Assembly (NCBI GenBank): GCA_001316125.1
Contig: BBCS01000012.1
Span: forward strand, 1 to 51,373
DNA length: 51,373 nucleotides
DNA from: Vulcanisaeta distributa JCM 11213
GTDB taxonomy: Archaea; Thermoproteota; Thermoprotei; Thermoproteales; Thermocladiaceae
Reading direction: 5' to 3'
The first letter of the stretch is position 1; every line of letters begins with the position of its first letter. The translations under genes were made by a program, and so were the position numbers. The notes below the pieces were generated by a model that worked only from the letters and a program-made list of their open reading frames with translations, did no database searches and was not told the DNA's origin. This document shows positions 10,005-19,333 of this stretch, in pieces.

Positions 10005-11565
10005 TTAATCTGTGGCTGCTCCTTCTGTGAGTGTTGTTAGTCTCGTTAAGTGTTTAATGATTATTTGTTTCTTTTTCTCGTCTTTCGTTTTCTCGAGCTT
10101 CCTGCGTAATACCTCAATGACTTGTCTCTTAATTTCGTCATATCTCTCAAACACGTACATAGATATCTTAACGGCTAAGCGCTTACCATTGTTGTTAACA
10201 CGGGCATGAAATTCATCGCCATACACAGCCCTCAATTCATCAATAACCTTTCTAGCCTCAACTCCATCCCCCGTCTTGCGCACCAACTCAACTGTGCTCT
10301 CACGAACAGCAACAGTAAATTTGTAATTAGCCACGATGACTTGAGACTCACCTTTTCGCCACTTTAACTCCATCTTGGCAATTCTTCTTAAGTTGTCCCA
10401 CTTATCAAAGCTCAATGCATCGAGGATGTCACGCAGTATGGGCGGCAGGACATTGATAATAGCCCTGGTCAGATCAATGGCGTTGCTATCGTAAAATCCT
10501 ACCTTAACCGTGTTATTTTGTATTTTAGGCTTACTTGATTTAAATCCTACGCTCTGTAGTTTACAAAGCAACGGCTTCCATCTGTCAAACTTATGGCTTG
10601 CTAATGTAATCTCGATTATGGCCCCCCCATTATAAACACGATCGTCTTTCACGGTCTTCCTAATATCCACAGTACCATCACCTAATATAGCAGTGAGCAT
10701 GAAGGCTAGGAGCTCCTCAATGTCGAGCCTCTCAACGTCATTAAGGAATAAGCCCTTGAGTGCATTATGTTCATAAGACTTCAAATACCACATTATCGTC
10801 ACGTTTTCTTCATTAATGTTTATGCCGCTTATATAAGTGTGTGCTTTGCCTGGATGAAGCAATGACCAAATCACCACTTGCCATAATTGTGACGTACCAA
10901 TGGCGGCCTTACCTTTATTAACAATTCCATCAGTCTCTTCAAGACCGCCCTTTAACGCCTTGAGTACCTTATTGATGAATTTGACATACTCCTCTTTGCT
11001 CATCGTCTTCTTAAATACGTTAAGCGTTCTAATTGTCATGCCCCTAAGGCCTTTAAGCACTAAACGAACTACTATACCAGTATTAGTTCTATGAGTCTCT
11101 AACGTTACGTATTCTCCATGCACGCTTATTCCTGATACGTCCTCGCCTCTAATGATTACCTCAGCACTTCCGTTAATTAAGTCCTTAATTAGCTTATTAA
11201 CCTCATTGCTGACATCGCGCCAGTAGTTCCATAGTTTTTCGTTTTGGCTTATGAACTTATCAATAAGCTTCAGTAGGTCGTTGATGGCCTCCTCGTTGTA
11301 TTTGCTTCTTAATCGTACCTCCAGTCTGTCCCTGATGTTTAACCACTCGTCCATCCACTCCTCAATCCACCATGAGTCCCATACTCGCCAGTGCCGTATT
11401 CGCTTGATTGCCTCACTCAATAACTCAACGGCTTTACTCTTCATGTTTTCATTAGCATCACCGCCGCAAACGTATCTCTTACCCCCTCTTCACGCCTATG
11501 CATAAGTGGTTCTTCATGAGTAATTCCGTGTTAAATTCACTAAGCTCGCCCAGAACGCTAGACAT
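10005..11565 (-). CDS. PaRep2b protein with LAGLIDADG-like motif
   Basis: Large protein of the PaRep2b family, repeated in Pyrobaculum, Thermoproteus and Vulcanisaeta; function unproven. The ORF from 11444 codes 479 residues. Reading the C5 at about 11492 as four joins an upstream frame (MSSVLGELSEFNTELL, then LCIGVKRGKRYVCGGDANE), moving the start to ATG 11563-11565 and giving about 519 residues. Residues about 245-262 read ELLAFMLTAILGDGTV, close to the LAGLIDADG helix and GDG turn of homing endonucleases. A charged helical N-terminus (WWIEEWMDEWL) and a Lys-rich C-terminus flank it. It sits in antisense between the two halves of a molybdenum hydroxylase gene, so it looks like an inserted selfish element. 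I recognise the family; the endonuclease activity is inference. Confidence 0.8.
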
Positions 11566-11589
11566 ACCAATGCTAAATTCTCAACTCAA

Positions 11590-11730
11590 TTAATAAGGCG
11601 CTACGGAAGAAGCGCAAATCCTAAGCCACCTGACCCTAGGCTCCGCAACCTTGTGCCCGGGCCCTGAGTAGTCAACGACGAAGACCACGCTCGGCCTTAA
11701 GTAACCATAATCAATTAGCGAGCTTAACAT
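11590..11730 (-). CDS. Possible 46-residue ORF upstream of PaRep2b
   Basis: An ATG-to-TAA frame reading MLSSLIDYGYLRPSVVF, VVDYSGPGHKVAEPRV and a short tail. It lies on the PaRep2b strand, ending about 25 bases before the PaRep2b start. The composition looks protein-like, so it could be a remnant of the companion gene often found before PaRep2b, but I cannot identify it. It is too short for certainty. Confidence 0.3.
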   Translation of the reverse strand: MLSSLIDYGYLRPSVVFVVDYSGPGHKVAEPRVRWLRICASSVAPY

Positions 11731-11784
11731 TCATAAAGAAGACCGTAGGTAATGCTTGCTAAGTCGATCATTAAGTTATCGTAA

Positions 11785-12366
11785 ACGCCGTTCATGAAGT
11801 CAGGTAATAGGGGGGGTACTTCCGCTCAAGTGATGGTAGGAGGGTTAGCATACTCGAGCTTGGTGATGAGGGGGGTAACCTTCACATACACGGCAGAGGC
11901 GAAAGTCGGTAGGTTTATTGCGTACCCATTTGCCTGTGACATTGCCGTTGTTAGGTATGAGGATGGTAGGCTTAGGCCAATAAAGCACGTGGTTTACCTG
12001 GACCCGGGTAACGTAATAGATGAGGAGCTCGTTAAGGAGCAGGTAATGGGTGGTACAGCAATAGGAATATCACTGGCGCTCTATGAGGCTTATAGGTATG
12101 ATGAGGATGGCAACCTACTAACGCTGAGCCTCGGTGATTATGGGCTGCCAAACTCCATGGATATGCCGGAGATTGAGGTCCACCTGGTCCCATCACCATC
12201 CCCCCCAGTGACTCCAATGGGTGTTAAGGGGATTGGTGAGGTGCCCGTTGGTGTGGCAGCGGCTGCCGTGACCAGCGCCGTGGAGGACATACTAAGGAGG
12301 AGGGGTAGTAGGGCCAGGATTGATAGGGTGCCTATTGACCCGGCATTACTTGCACAAAGTATTTAA
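11785..12366 (+). pseudogene. Molybdenum hydroxylase large subunit, C-terminal fragment
   Basis: About 190 residues matching the end of CoxL/XdhA-type proteins: AYPFACDIAVVRY, the DPGNVIDEELVKEQVMGG block (homologues: NPxxVEGQxHGG), LALYEAYRYDEDGNLL, SLGDYGLPNSMDMPEIEV and the molybdopterin-proximal GVKGIGEVPVG with the catalytic glutamate (GxGE). The frame opens after a TAA at 11782-11784 and has a first ATG at 11794. About 400 residues that should link it to the fragment at 9615 are absent. C7 at 12200 (PSPPVTP) fits the family better with one proline fewer. Not functional alone. Confidence 0.8.
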
Positions 12367-12367
12367 A
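12359..12367 (+). promoter_or_regulatory. TATA box before the PAC2 gene
   Basis: TATTTAAAT overlapping the end of the coxL-type fragment, about 27 bases before ATG 12390. Confidence 0.5.
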
Positions 12368-12389
12368 TCAAGTATCAATTAAGCATGGT

Positions 12390-13204
12390 ATGTCCTCAAC
12401 CACAGCATTCGACATTAAGATTAAATCCATTCCACGGGACCCACGGAATACACTAATCATGGCGTGCCCTGAACCATCACTGGCCTCCATAGTGGCCATT
12501 GAGTACCTCGTGGAGACCCTAAGGATGGAGGAGATTGGTTCGATAAAGCCGAGGGGCCATGTACCCATCGTCACGGTCATCGATGGTGCGGCTAAGTTAC
12601 CCTATAGGTTATTCTTTGATAGGGAGCATGCAATTGTTGTAATTAGGCAGCATGTGCCGATTCCGCCGATGCTTTATAGGCAGTTTGTGGATAAAATACT
12701 GGATTGGGCTGAGGATAATGCGTGAGTAGAGTCGTGTGCCTAACCTCGACATCACTCCTTGGTGAGCAGGAGAGTGATAATGTATACTTCGTGAGTGAGG
12801 AGGGGCATGTTGATGAGTATAAGCAGCTAGGCTTAATACCGCTTCATGAGGCTACGATAACTGGTATAGAGGCGGTTTTCCTCGACTCCGTGCTTTCCAG
12901 GAACATAAACGGCGTATTACTACTCGCGGAGTCGAAGGTTTTAACGGCGATTAATAGGTTAATCGAGAGTGGAAAGTTATCGAGCCATAAGGACGTACTA
13001 GCAATCCTAAACCAAACAATTGGTAGGTATGGACCCGACGTTACAGCAGCCCTTAAGTTAATAAGGGCTTTAAGTAAGATTGTTGGTTTTGAAATACCAA
13101 CGGATAAGTTGGCTGAGCATGCAAGTAAGTACGCATTCCTGGTGGACAAAAACCTTGAAGCATACATGAAGCCTCCGAAGGAGGAGATGCCCGTGTATTA
13201 CTAA
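12390..13204 (+). CDS. PAC2-family proteasome assembly chaperone homologue
   Basis: About 271-residue protein of the PAC2/COG1938 type, archaeal homologue of the eukaryotic proteasome-assembly chaperones. As read it is two ORFs: 12390-12725 (MACPEPSLASIVAIEYLVETL, IKPRGHVPIV, LFFDREHAIVVIRQH, ending DWAEDNA) and 12722-13204 (RVVCLTSTSL through GIEAVFLDSVLSRNINGVLLLAES, PDVTAALKLIRALSKIVG). The two parts together make one normal family member, and one missing G in AATGCGGTGAG at 12722 would join them. A true split gene with a GTG restart is the alternative. It follows the coxL-type remnant but has its own promoter. Confidence 0.75.
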
Positions 13205-13236
13205 GTTACGATTTAAAGGGCATTTAAATTCTAAGG

Positions 13237-14053
13237 TTAAAACACGCACCTTACATAACCACCATCAATTAGTATCATCGACCCATTTATGTACGCTGCC
13301 TTATCACTTGCAAGGAACGCAACTAGGTAGCCAATCTCCTCAGGCCTTCCATACCTGCCAGCCGGTATCTCCTTACTCCATGCCTTAATGACCTCATCAA
13401 CGTTGACGCCCCCCCTGGTCCTTGCCTCCTCCTGCGCCAGCTGGTTTATTCTCTCCGTCATTATGTATCCCTGCATTATCCCATTCGCCGTGATTCCATA
13501 CGGCCCATACTCAACGGCCAATGACTTAACCAAACCAGCTAGGCTAAGCCTGACGGTGTTTGAAAGTACTAGGTTAGGTATCGGTTGTCTCAGGGTTAGT
13601 GACGTTACGTAGATTAACCTACCCCCAGCCCGTACTGACCATGTTATTAACAACACGTTTGGTAAGCCACACGGCACTGAGGAGGAGTAGTCTCGTTGCG
13701 TACTCCCAATCATCCTCACTTAACTGCGAAAACGTGCCTGGCTTTGGCGGTCCCGCGTTAAAAACGAGGATGTCTATATTGCCGAAGGCGCTTATGGCCT
13801 CCTTTACGAGTCTGTCCACGTCGTCCTTAACCGTTAAGTCAGCCCTAACAGCCAATACCTCAGCACCACTCTCCTTAACAATGGTCTCCCTAGCCTTAGC
13901 GAGTTCGTCCTCACGCCTAGCACTAATGACGACCTTGACACCCTCCTGGGCAAGTACCCTGGCTATCCCAAGCCCAATACCCCCCCTACTTGAAGCCGTC
14001 ACAAGCGCGACCTTACCCTTTAATCCCAGATCCATACAGGTTAATCTCTGCAT
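13237..14053 (-). CDS. Short-chain dehydrogenase/reductase lacking the usual Tyr-Lys pair
   Basis: NAD(P)-binding Rossmann protein of the SDR class, about 265 residues. The cofactor loop reads TASSRGGIGLGIARV, one Gly longer than the invariant TGxxxGxG spacing because of C7 at 13979; reading four gives TASSRGIGLG. NIDILVFNAGPP matches the NAG motif. The active site is odd: after YVTSLTLRQPIPN, the expected YxxxK is LSNTVRL, so Tyr and Lys are replaced, as in a known subgroup of bacterial and archaeal SDRs. The C-terminus (GRYGRPEEIGYLVAFLASD, ILIDGGY) is typical. The frame breaks near 13620. Start is ATG 14053 or ATG 14035 (MDLGLKGK), the latter better for the family. Substrate unknown. Confidence 0.82.
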
Positions 14054-14137
14054 TTACCCCCCCTTATTCAATATGACCCTCTAATTCGTTAGCAACGCAT
14101 GTGATGCCAAGATTTATATTTTAGTGACTTCACGTAA

Positions 14138-15148
14138 ATGACAATGAGCTCTCTCGAAATTGATCTGAGGAGGAAGGATAGGTACGAGGATATAATAAAG
14201 ACGATTAATGAATATGGGTCATCGGTAAAGGAGGCGGTATTTGAGAATTTACCTGATGAATTAATTGTTCCATATCAGAGGATACGTGAATTATATATTC
14301 AGGAAACAACGAGGAGTAAGGGTAGGGTTGATATTAACTCTCTCATTCAATTATACATGAACGTACCAAAAACAGAGGAGCTCCTGAGGTACTTACTGCT
14401 CGCCACGGTATTATTCATGGGATTCCGAAACCTGAGGAATGAGGCGATATTTAGGGTTATACGCAGGAATTACAACATGGTGAGCCGCCTAATCTCAAAC
14501 CCTGATTACTCATTAATTAATGAGGTAAGTATGAAGTTGCTAAATGACTATGAGGGTGAGGGTATCAAGGGTGAGGATGTTCAGGAGGTAAGTAATGCAG
14601 TTCACAGCTTTGTTTATGGCTTAAGGAAGTTGACAAAGGCCTACGGAACAACACTAATTAGGTGGATACCCAAGTTTCGCGATATAAACGATTTTGAGAA
14701 GGCACTACCAATGTTTTACCCACCGAGGGCTAATGAGAGGAGGAAGAGGGCAATTAGGACATTCATTAGGTGGGTATCGCATGAGACTAACCTGCCGGTG
14801 GCTCTTGGCATAATTTTGAGGGGGGGTGGGCATAGGCGTTATACGATGATTGCGGATGTTTATAGTACCATGGTCACGATAAGGAGCGGCGCATTTCTAG
14901 CCCTGAATAATGACCATGCAATGAAGATACTAAACAGGATATTAGTTAACAAGGATGGTGAGGTTACCGTAAAGGTCGATGAGGTTAAGGGACTCACTAG
15001 AGCGACAGGTAGATTAAGCAATGACCCAATAATCTATGAGAGAGGCGCGTTCAGGATAGGCCATGAATACTGCTCACGACTTAAGTGCAGCGAGTGCCCC
15101 CCCTTAAATAAGGTCTGCATGAAGTTTACCTGGGTGAACATTAAATGA
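14138..15148 (+). CDS. Unknown protein with an EndoIII-like C-terminal Cys cluster
   Basis: 336 residues, helical and basic; I do not recognise the family. Near the end it has RGAFRIGHEYC, then SRLKCSECPPLNKVC. With the C7 at 15098 read as C4 the spacing is C-x4-C-x2-C-x5-C, close to the C-x6-C-x2-C-x5-C loop that holds the 4Fe-4S cluster of endonuclease III and relatives. The middle contains FYPPRANERRKRAIRTFIRWVSH and LPVALGIILRGG, compatible with a helix-hairpin-helix region (LPVALG). A DNA-repair glycosylase-like role is a guess. The gene has a TATA element (TTATATTTTA, about 14114), starts at ATG 14138 and overlaps the next gene by ATGA. Confidence 0.7.
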   Translation: MTMSSLEIDLRRKDRYEDIIKTINEYGSSVKEAVFENLPDELIVPYQRIRELYIQETTRSKGRVDINSLIQLYMNVPKTEELLRYLLLATVLFMGFRNLRNEAIFRVIRRNYNMVSRLISNPDYSLINEVSMKLLNDYEGEGIKGEDVQEVSNAVHSFVYGLRKLTKAYGTTLIRWIPKFRDINDFEKALPMFYPPRANERRKRAIRTFIRWVSHETNLPVALGIILRGGGHRRYTMIADVYSTMVTIRSGAFLALNNDHAMKILNRILVNKDGEVTVKVDEVKGLTRATGRLSNDPIIYERGAFRIGHEYCSRLKCSECPPLNKVCMKFTWVNIK

Positions 15149-15417
15149 GCATAAACATACCAGAGGACATAAGGAAGCTCGTTGAGGAAGTAACAATGAA
15201 TAAACTGAGCAATATAAAGGGTAAGACCGAGACCCTAGGCTTCGTTGACTCAGTAATTGAGGAACTCAGGAAGAGAGGTGTGAACTTAAGTGATGACCTG
15301 GAGGCAATGGTTAGGCCATACGTGGTAGACATGCTGTGGTCACTAAGGAAGAGGGGGGGCGTAATCACGATGGATGACGACCTACTACACTTCTCACCAG
15401 CGAGACAGGAGTCTTAA
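15145..15417 (+). CDS. Small hypothetical protein, cotranscribed with the Cys-cluster protein
   Basis: 90 residues, acidic and helical (IPEDIRKLVEEVTMNKL, GFVDSVIEELRKRGVNL), ending in KRGGVITMDDDLLHFSP. The tail looks like a winged-helix wing, but I cannot assign a family. Its ATG overlaps the stop of the preceding gene by four bases, so the two are one operon and may act together. G7 at 15354 gives RGG where RG would be natural. Confidence 0.65.
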   Translation: MSINIPEDIRKLVEEVTMNKLSNIKGKTETLGFVDSVIEELRKRGVNLSDDLEAMVRPYVVDMLWSLRKRGGVITMDDDLLHFSPARQES

Positions 15418-15479
15418 CCAATACTAATAAATTAACCCATTAGGAAATCAATAATGCCCCCCGCATGCACCCACACCAA

Positions 15480-15509
15480 GACCCGCCCAGGCCCTGGCCT
15501 GGGCGGGTC
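15480..15509. terminator. Perfect GC-rich hairpin between convergent genes
   Basis: A 13-bp perfect inverted repeat (GACCCGCCCAGGC / GCCTGGGCGGGTC) with a 4-base loop. It lies between the plus-strand 90-residue gene and the minus-strand phosphoesterase and touches the latter's stop codon. Its position fits a two-way transcript end or an RNA-stabilising structure. Archaeal terminators are usually U-rich rather than hairpins, so the role is inference. Confidence 0.5.
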
Positions 15510-16082
15510 ATAACTTATTAAGCTCAGCATTAACCGTACCATCATCGTTAATATTCACAAGTGCATAGTACCCGTTAATTAATGGACCTGGATTAACAAT
15601 AATAGTATTACCCAATCTATCTATACCACGGGATTCATGAACATGACCGCACAAAACCACCAATGGCCTAACATTCTCTACGAACTTTCTTACAGACTTA
15701 CTACCAATGTGCGAGCCATTCCAAGCCCTATCCACGTTCGTACCGTAGGGCGGATAATGGGATATAAGTACTAACTTAGGGCCGAGATCCTTAACATCCT
15801 CCATATTGATTGGGTAACCCGCTAAGTAAAACGACCCAATGGGTATTACGCGCCCCCCTCAATTAGGTATTTTTGAACCCTTGATCTAATGCCGTAGGGA
15901 TCCATGTTACCCATGACCGAATACACGGGTTTACCATAATTACTTAAAGCGTCTAATACTTCAGGGTCCTCGAAATCGCCGCTCACGACTACCGCATCGA
16001 CATCTTTTATAACGCCACCTATTGAACCTATATAATACCTATCACCATGAACATCAGACAAATGTAGTATTTTAACAGCCAT
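15508..16082 (-). CDS. Metallophosphoesterase (YfcE/MJ0936-like)
   Basis: Calcineurin-fold phosphodiesterase of about 190 residues, likely dimetal and cytosolic. Metal ligands in order: DVHGD (residue 10 on), SGDFED, GNMD, SHYPP and GHVH. As read it is two pieces: 15846-16082 ends at LIEGGA and the rest starts at about 15804. Reading the C6 at 15854 as four gives LIEGRVIPIGSFYLAGYPIN straight into the second piece, so the gene is whole. It is convergent with the gene pair on the other strand and shares the hairpin. Natural substrate unknown (such enzymes cleave cyclic nucleotides or phosphodiesters). Confidence 0.85.
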
Positions 16083-16165
16083 CGGTATTTACCAAACTAT
16101 GACACCTAAATTAAGTTTCCTCCTTAGGTATTGCTTAAAAATCAATAATACCAATTATTAATTAT

Positions 16166-16398
16166 ATGACGGCGGAAATAAGTAAAAGAGTACCACCTTG
16201 CGGAAGGCCATTGCCGGCATATTATTTATAATACCATGGATAGTATACTTGACTTACCCAACGTATAATACAACACAGCCTGAGTTGGGTGGTGTTCCAT
16301 TCTTCTATTGGTATCAAACGCTTTGGTTATTTATATCTGCCATGCTGTTTCTAATAGCAGTCCTATTATTATACCCAGGTAAAGGTGGTGAGGGATGA
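16166..16398 (+). CDS. DUF3311 small membrane protein
   Basis: About 77 residues with two membrane helices (AGILFIIPWIVYL and TLWLFISAMLFLIAVLLLY) separated by a loop ending in FFYWYQ, the hallmark of the small subunit that accompanies sodium/solute symporters. The in-frame start seen is TTG 16198. A better start is ATG 16166 (MTAEISKRVPP), which needs one T restored near 16195 and has a TTAAAAAT element about 30 bases upstream. Its TGA overlaps the symporter ATG, so the two are translated together. Confidence 0.75.
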
Positions 16399-17924
16399 TG
16401 CCCGTAGTTTCAATTATTGATTGGGGGAGTATTCCTAACGTTCTTCATAATTTTCGTGTTTCTCGGCTTTTATGGAGCTAGATGGAGACGAGGTGACCTT
16501 AGTCAATTACATGAGTGGGCATTGGCTGGGCGTAGGTTAGGTACATTTTTGGCGTGGTTTCTTGTCGGTGCTGACCTTTACACAGCTTATACCTTTATTG
16601 CAGTGCCCTCCGGCGTGTTCGCCACTGGTGCACTATACTTCTTTGCTGTGCCTTACGTATCAGCCACCTTCGCCGTTGCTGCCGTTACGATGCCCGTGCT
16701 TTGGCGTTGGTCTCGTCAACGGGGGGGTTACGTAACTGCCGCCGATTTCGTGCAGGATAGATTTAACAGTAAATTATTAGCCGCGTTTGTGGCCATCACA
16801 GGCATAATTGCTGAATTCCCATATATCGCATTGCAAATAATCGGTTTACAGGCCGTACTTGCAGTAATGTTGCTAGGCATTGTTAAGAGCATTAAATTAG
16901 TGAGTGACTTAGCATTAACCATAGCATTTATCGTACTCGCGGCGTTTACATACACAAGTGGACTGCGAGGGGCTACATTGACGGCAGTCCTTAAGGATGC
17001 CATAATCTTCTTCAGCATAATAGCAATCTTAATTGCCGCACCCATGGTAATACCCGGCGCCTTTACTGCGGCCTTTAAGGAGGCATCGCTGGTGGCTTCA
17101 GGAGGGGATCCGCCCTTAGTTAGCGGGGTTTATTTCCTTAAGACCCCCCCATTCATAGCTGCGTATACGACCCTCTGGGTTGGCAGCGCACTGGCGCTTT
17201 ACTTATACCCGCATGCAGTTAATGGCGCATTAAGCGCGGAAAGCGATAGGAAATTGGCGATAAGCACGGCATTACTCCCGATATATGGCATAGGACTAGC
17301 ATTGCTTGCATTATATGGCATATTGGTTTACGGCGATGCAGCTGCGATGAAGATCCTAAGCCTATTCCCGGCCAGTGCACGTGGTAGTTTAGTAATACCA
17401 ACTTGCGGTTACGGTATTGCCACCAGGGCTAGCCGGTTTAGCGTTGTTGGGTATATTCATTGGTGGTCTCGTACCAGCAGCCATAATGGCTATGTCTCAG
17501 GCAAACCTGTTGGTTAGGAACATAATTAAGCCGCTATACCCAAGGATAACGCCTCAGGGTGAAACGAGAGCCGCTAAATGGGCTTCCGTTATCTTCAAGT
17601 TCTTAGCATTAGGTTTTGTATTTATAGTACCTGCCACATACGCAATATGGCTTCAGTTATTAGGCGGTATAATAATCACACAGACATTGCCGTCAGTCTT
17701 CCTTGGATTATTAACCAATAAACTTAATAAGTACTCACTAATGACTGGATGGGCCGTCGGTCTAGGCCTCGGAATTTACCTATTTATTGCCGCACACGAA
17801 TCCCCCATTATATCCAGTGCTTGGTCACCCGGTTTACATAGCCGTTATAGCGCTGGCAATTAACCTGTTAATAGTCCTCATTGGTACTGGCATAGCCATG
17901 GCAATCAAGCGAGGAAGGGCCTAA
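16398..17924 (+). CDS. Sodium:solute symporter (SSS family)
   Basis: About 508-residue, roughly 13-helix carrier that takes up a small solute with sodium; DUF3311-paired members are often monocarboxylate or related carriers (family knowledge). Key stretches: GRRLGTFLAWFLVGADLYTA, GYVTAADFVQDRF (read RGGYVTAAD at G7 16723; homologues have one Gly), and a core of helices to KIL. Start: ATG 16398 overlapping the DUF3311 stop. It joins the long frame only if the G5 at about 16422 is read as four (IIDWGVFLTFF). Further breaks lie near 17400 and 17800; the C-terminus INLLIVLIGTGIAMAIK ends at TAA 17922-17924. Confidence 0.85.
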
Positions 17925-17976
17925 TGGGATAGAGACAAGAAATGTTTATTTACTCAAAATCACAACCACTCACTTC

Positions 17977-18897
17977 GTGGTCTTGGTAAAGGTTATTGAG
18001 AAGTCAAACCTATACCTAAAGGCCGTCGTGGATGGGGGGGTTACTCCACCAGTCGTTAATTCATTACGTAGGGTCCTCATCTCTGACGTACCGGTCCTGG
18101 CGATTGACGAGGTAATAATACTCGATAACACGTCAGTGCTTTACGACGAGGTACTCGCCCACAGGCTCTCTATGATACCAATAAAGACAGACCTAAGGAA
18201 GCTACCCAAGATTGAGGAGTGCGAGCAGGAACTAGTCGATCCAAGCCTATGCCAGGTTAGGTTTGAGCTTAATGTTGAGGCTAAGGAGCCGATAGTCGTC
18301 TATAGCAGGGATTTGAAGTCAGATGACCCCCGAGGTTAGGCCTGTGTATGAGGACATACCAATCGTTAAGTTAGTACCTGGCCAGAAGATTGTGCTTGAG
18401 GCTTACGCAAAGCTTGGTAGGGCTAGGAACCACGCCAAGTGGCAGGCGGGTTTGGCATCATATTACTACTACCCAAGGGTTAATGTTATTGGTAAGGCCG
18501 ATGATAAGTGTAGGGTTTGCCTTGAGGTTTGTGATGGCGCCCTCGAGATTAAGGATGATGGCTCGATAATCATTAATGACGTACTCAAGTGCACCTTCAA
18601 TAAGTGGAAAACTTGTGAGCAGGCATGTCCGGCGTTGAAGGTTGATTGGGATGAGAATAAGTACGTGTTTTGGGTTGAGAGCTTCGGAAACATGCCTGTT
18701 GAGGATATGGTTAGGGAAGGCTTTAGGATTCTCAAGGGTAAGTTCCAGGAATTCGTTAATGAACTTGAACTTGAATTGTCAAGGGGGGGCCGGCACCAAG
18801 TGGCGAGCTAGCTACTGGTGGGGGGGCTGCCGAGGAGTCGACACAGGTGACTGGTGAGGAGATTGGTACTGAGGAGGGGGGGCTAACTGAGGAGTAG
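17977..18897 (+). CDS. rpoD: DNA-directed RNA polymerase subunit Rpo3 (subunit D)
   Basis: Archaeal counterpart of bacterial alpha and eukaryotic RPB3, the assembly platform of RNA polymerase. The N-terminus has NSLRRVLISDVPVLAIDEV and AHRLSMIPI; the middle has the ferredoxin-like insert with Cys pairs (CRVCLEVC, CEQAC) as in subunits that carry an iron-sulfur cluster. As read it stops at 18339. The C5 at about 18328 read as four gives LKSDDPEVRPVYEDIPIVKL and restores the frame. G7 at 18783 read as five adds an acidic tail (ELATGG to GLTEE) ending at TAG 18895-18897. VDGGVTPP near 18032 has one Gly more than homologues. Start GTG 17977 with a TATA-like element about 29 bases upstream. Confidence 0.93.
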
Positions 18898-18920
18898 GTA
18901 ATTGGTGTTTACGGCTGCGA

Positions 18921-18930
18921 ATTATTTAAA
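18921..18930 (+). promoter_or_regulatory. TATA box before rpl18e
   Basis: ATTATTTAAA about 30 bases before ATG 18956. It selects that ATG over the TTG at 18902 and suggests a promoter inside the cluster. Confidence 0.5.
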
Positions 18931-18955
18931 AAGGGTTGCGTTGGCGTTAACACGC

Positions 18956-19323
18956 ATGCCGCCAAATTCAACGGGTCCCACCAACGTGGAGCTTCGTATG
19001 CTGATTAGATTCCTTAGGCGTGCAGCTAATGAGTATAAGGCGGCGATTTGGGATTACGTGGCCGACCTACTTGAGAAACCCACTAGGCGTAGGGTTGAGG
19101 TTAATGTTGGCAAGATAAATAGGCTCGTTAATGATGGTGATGTGATCGTAGTGCCAGGCAAGGTGCTTGGTTATGGCGTATTGAGTAAGAAGGTTACCAT
19201 AGCTGCCTGGTCCTTCTCCAAGGGCGCCTTGACGCCATTAAGAGGGCAGGTGCTGAGGCGATTACAATACCCGAACTCGTTAGGAGGAATAATAAGGGCA
19301 GTAACGTTAAGATAATAATCTAG
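18956..19323 (+). CDS. rpl18e: Large ribosomal subunit protein eL18 (L18e)
   Basis: About 120-residue ribosomal protein. STGPTNVELRMLIRFLRRAA at the start and KPTRRRVEVNVGKINR, DGDVIVVPGKVLGYG and KVTIAAWSFSK are unmistakable. The last third is in another frame after a slip near 19228: DAIKRAGAEAITIPELV and NNKGSNVKI end at TAG 19321-19323, the normal family end. The ATG at 18956 gives MPPNSTGPTN, which fits the family length. First ribosomal gene after rpoD in the conserved archaeal order rpoD-L18e-L13-S9-rpoN. Confidence 0.9.
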
Positions 19324-19333
19324 GGTGGTTACC

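Noticed and set aside
9990..11785. PaRep2b as an intein or a self-splicing intron inside the coxL-type gene
   Set aside because: It is on the opposite strand, and about 400 residues of the host protein are missing, so splicing could not restore the host.
12390..13204. Two separate PAC2-type genes with overlapping stop and GTG
   Set aside because: The two parts are consecutive halves of one family member, and one lost G explains the split.
18902..18955. TTG start for L18e at 18902
   Set aside because: It would translate through the TATA box and add 18 residues not seen in the family; ATG 18956 fits.
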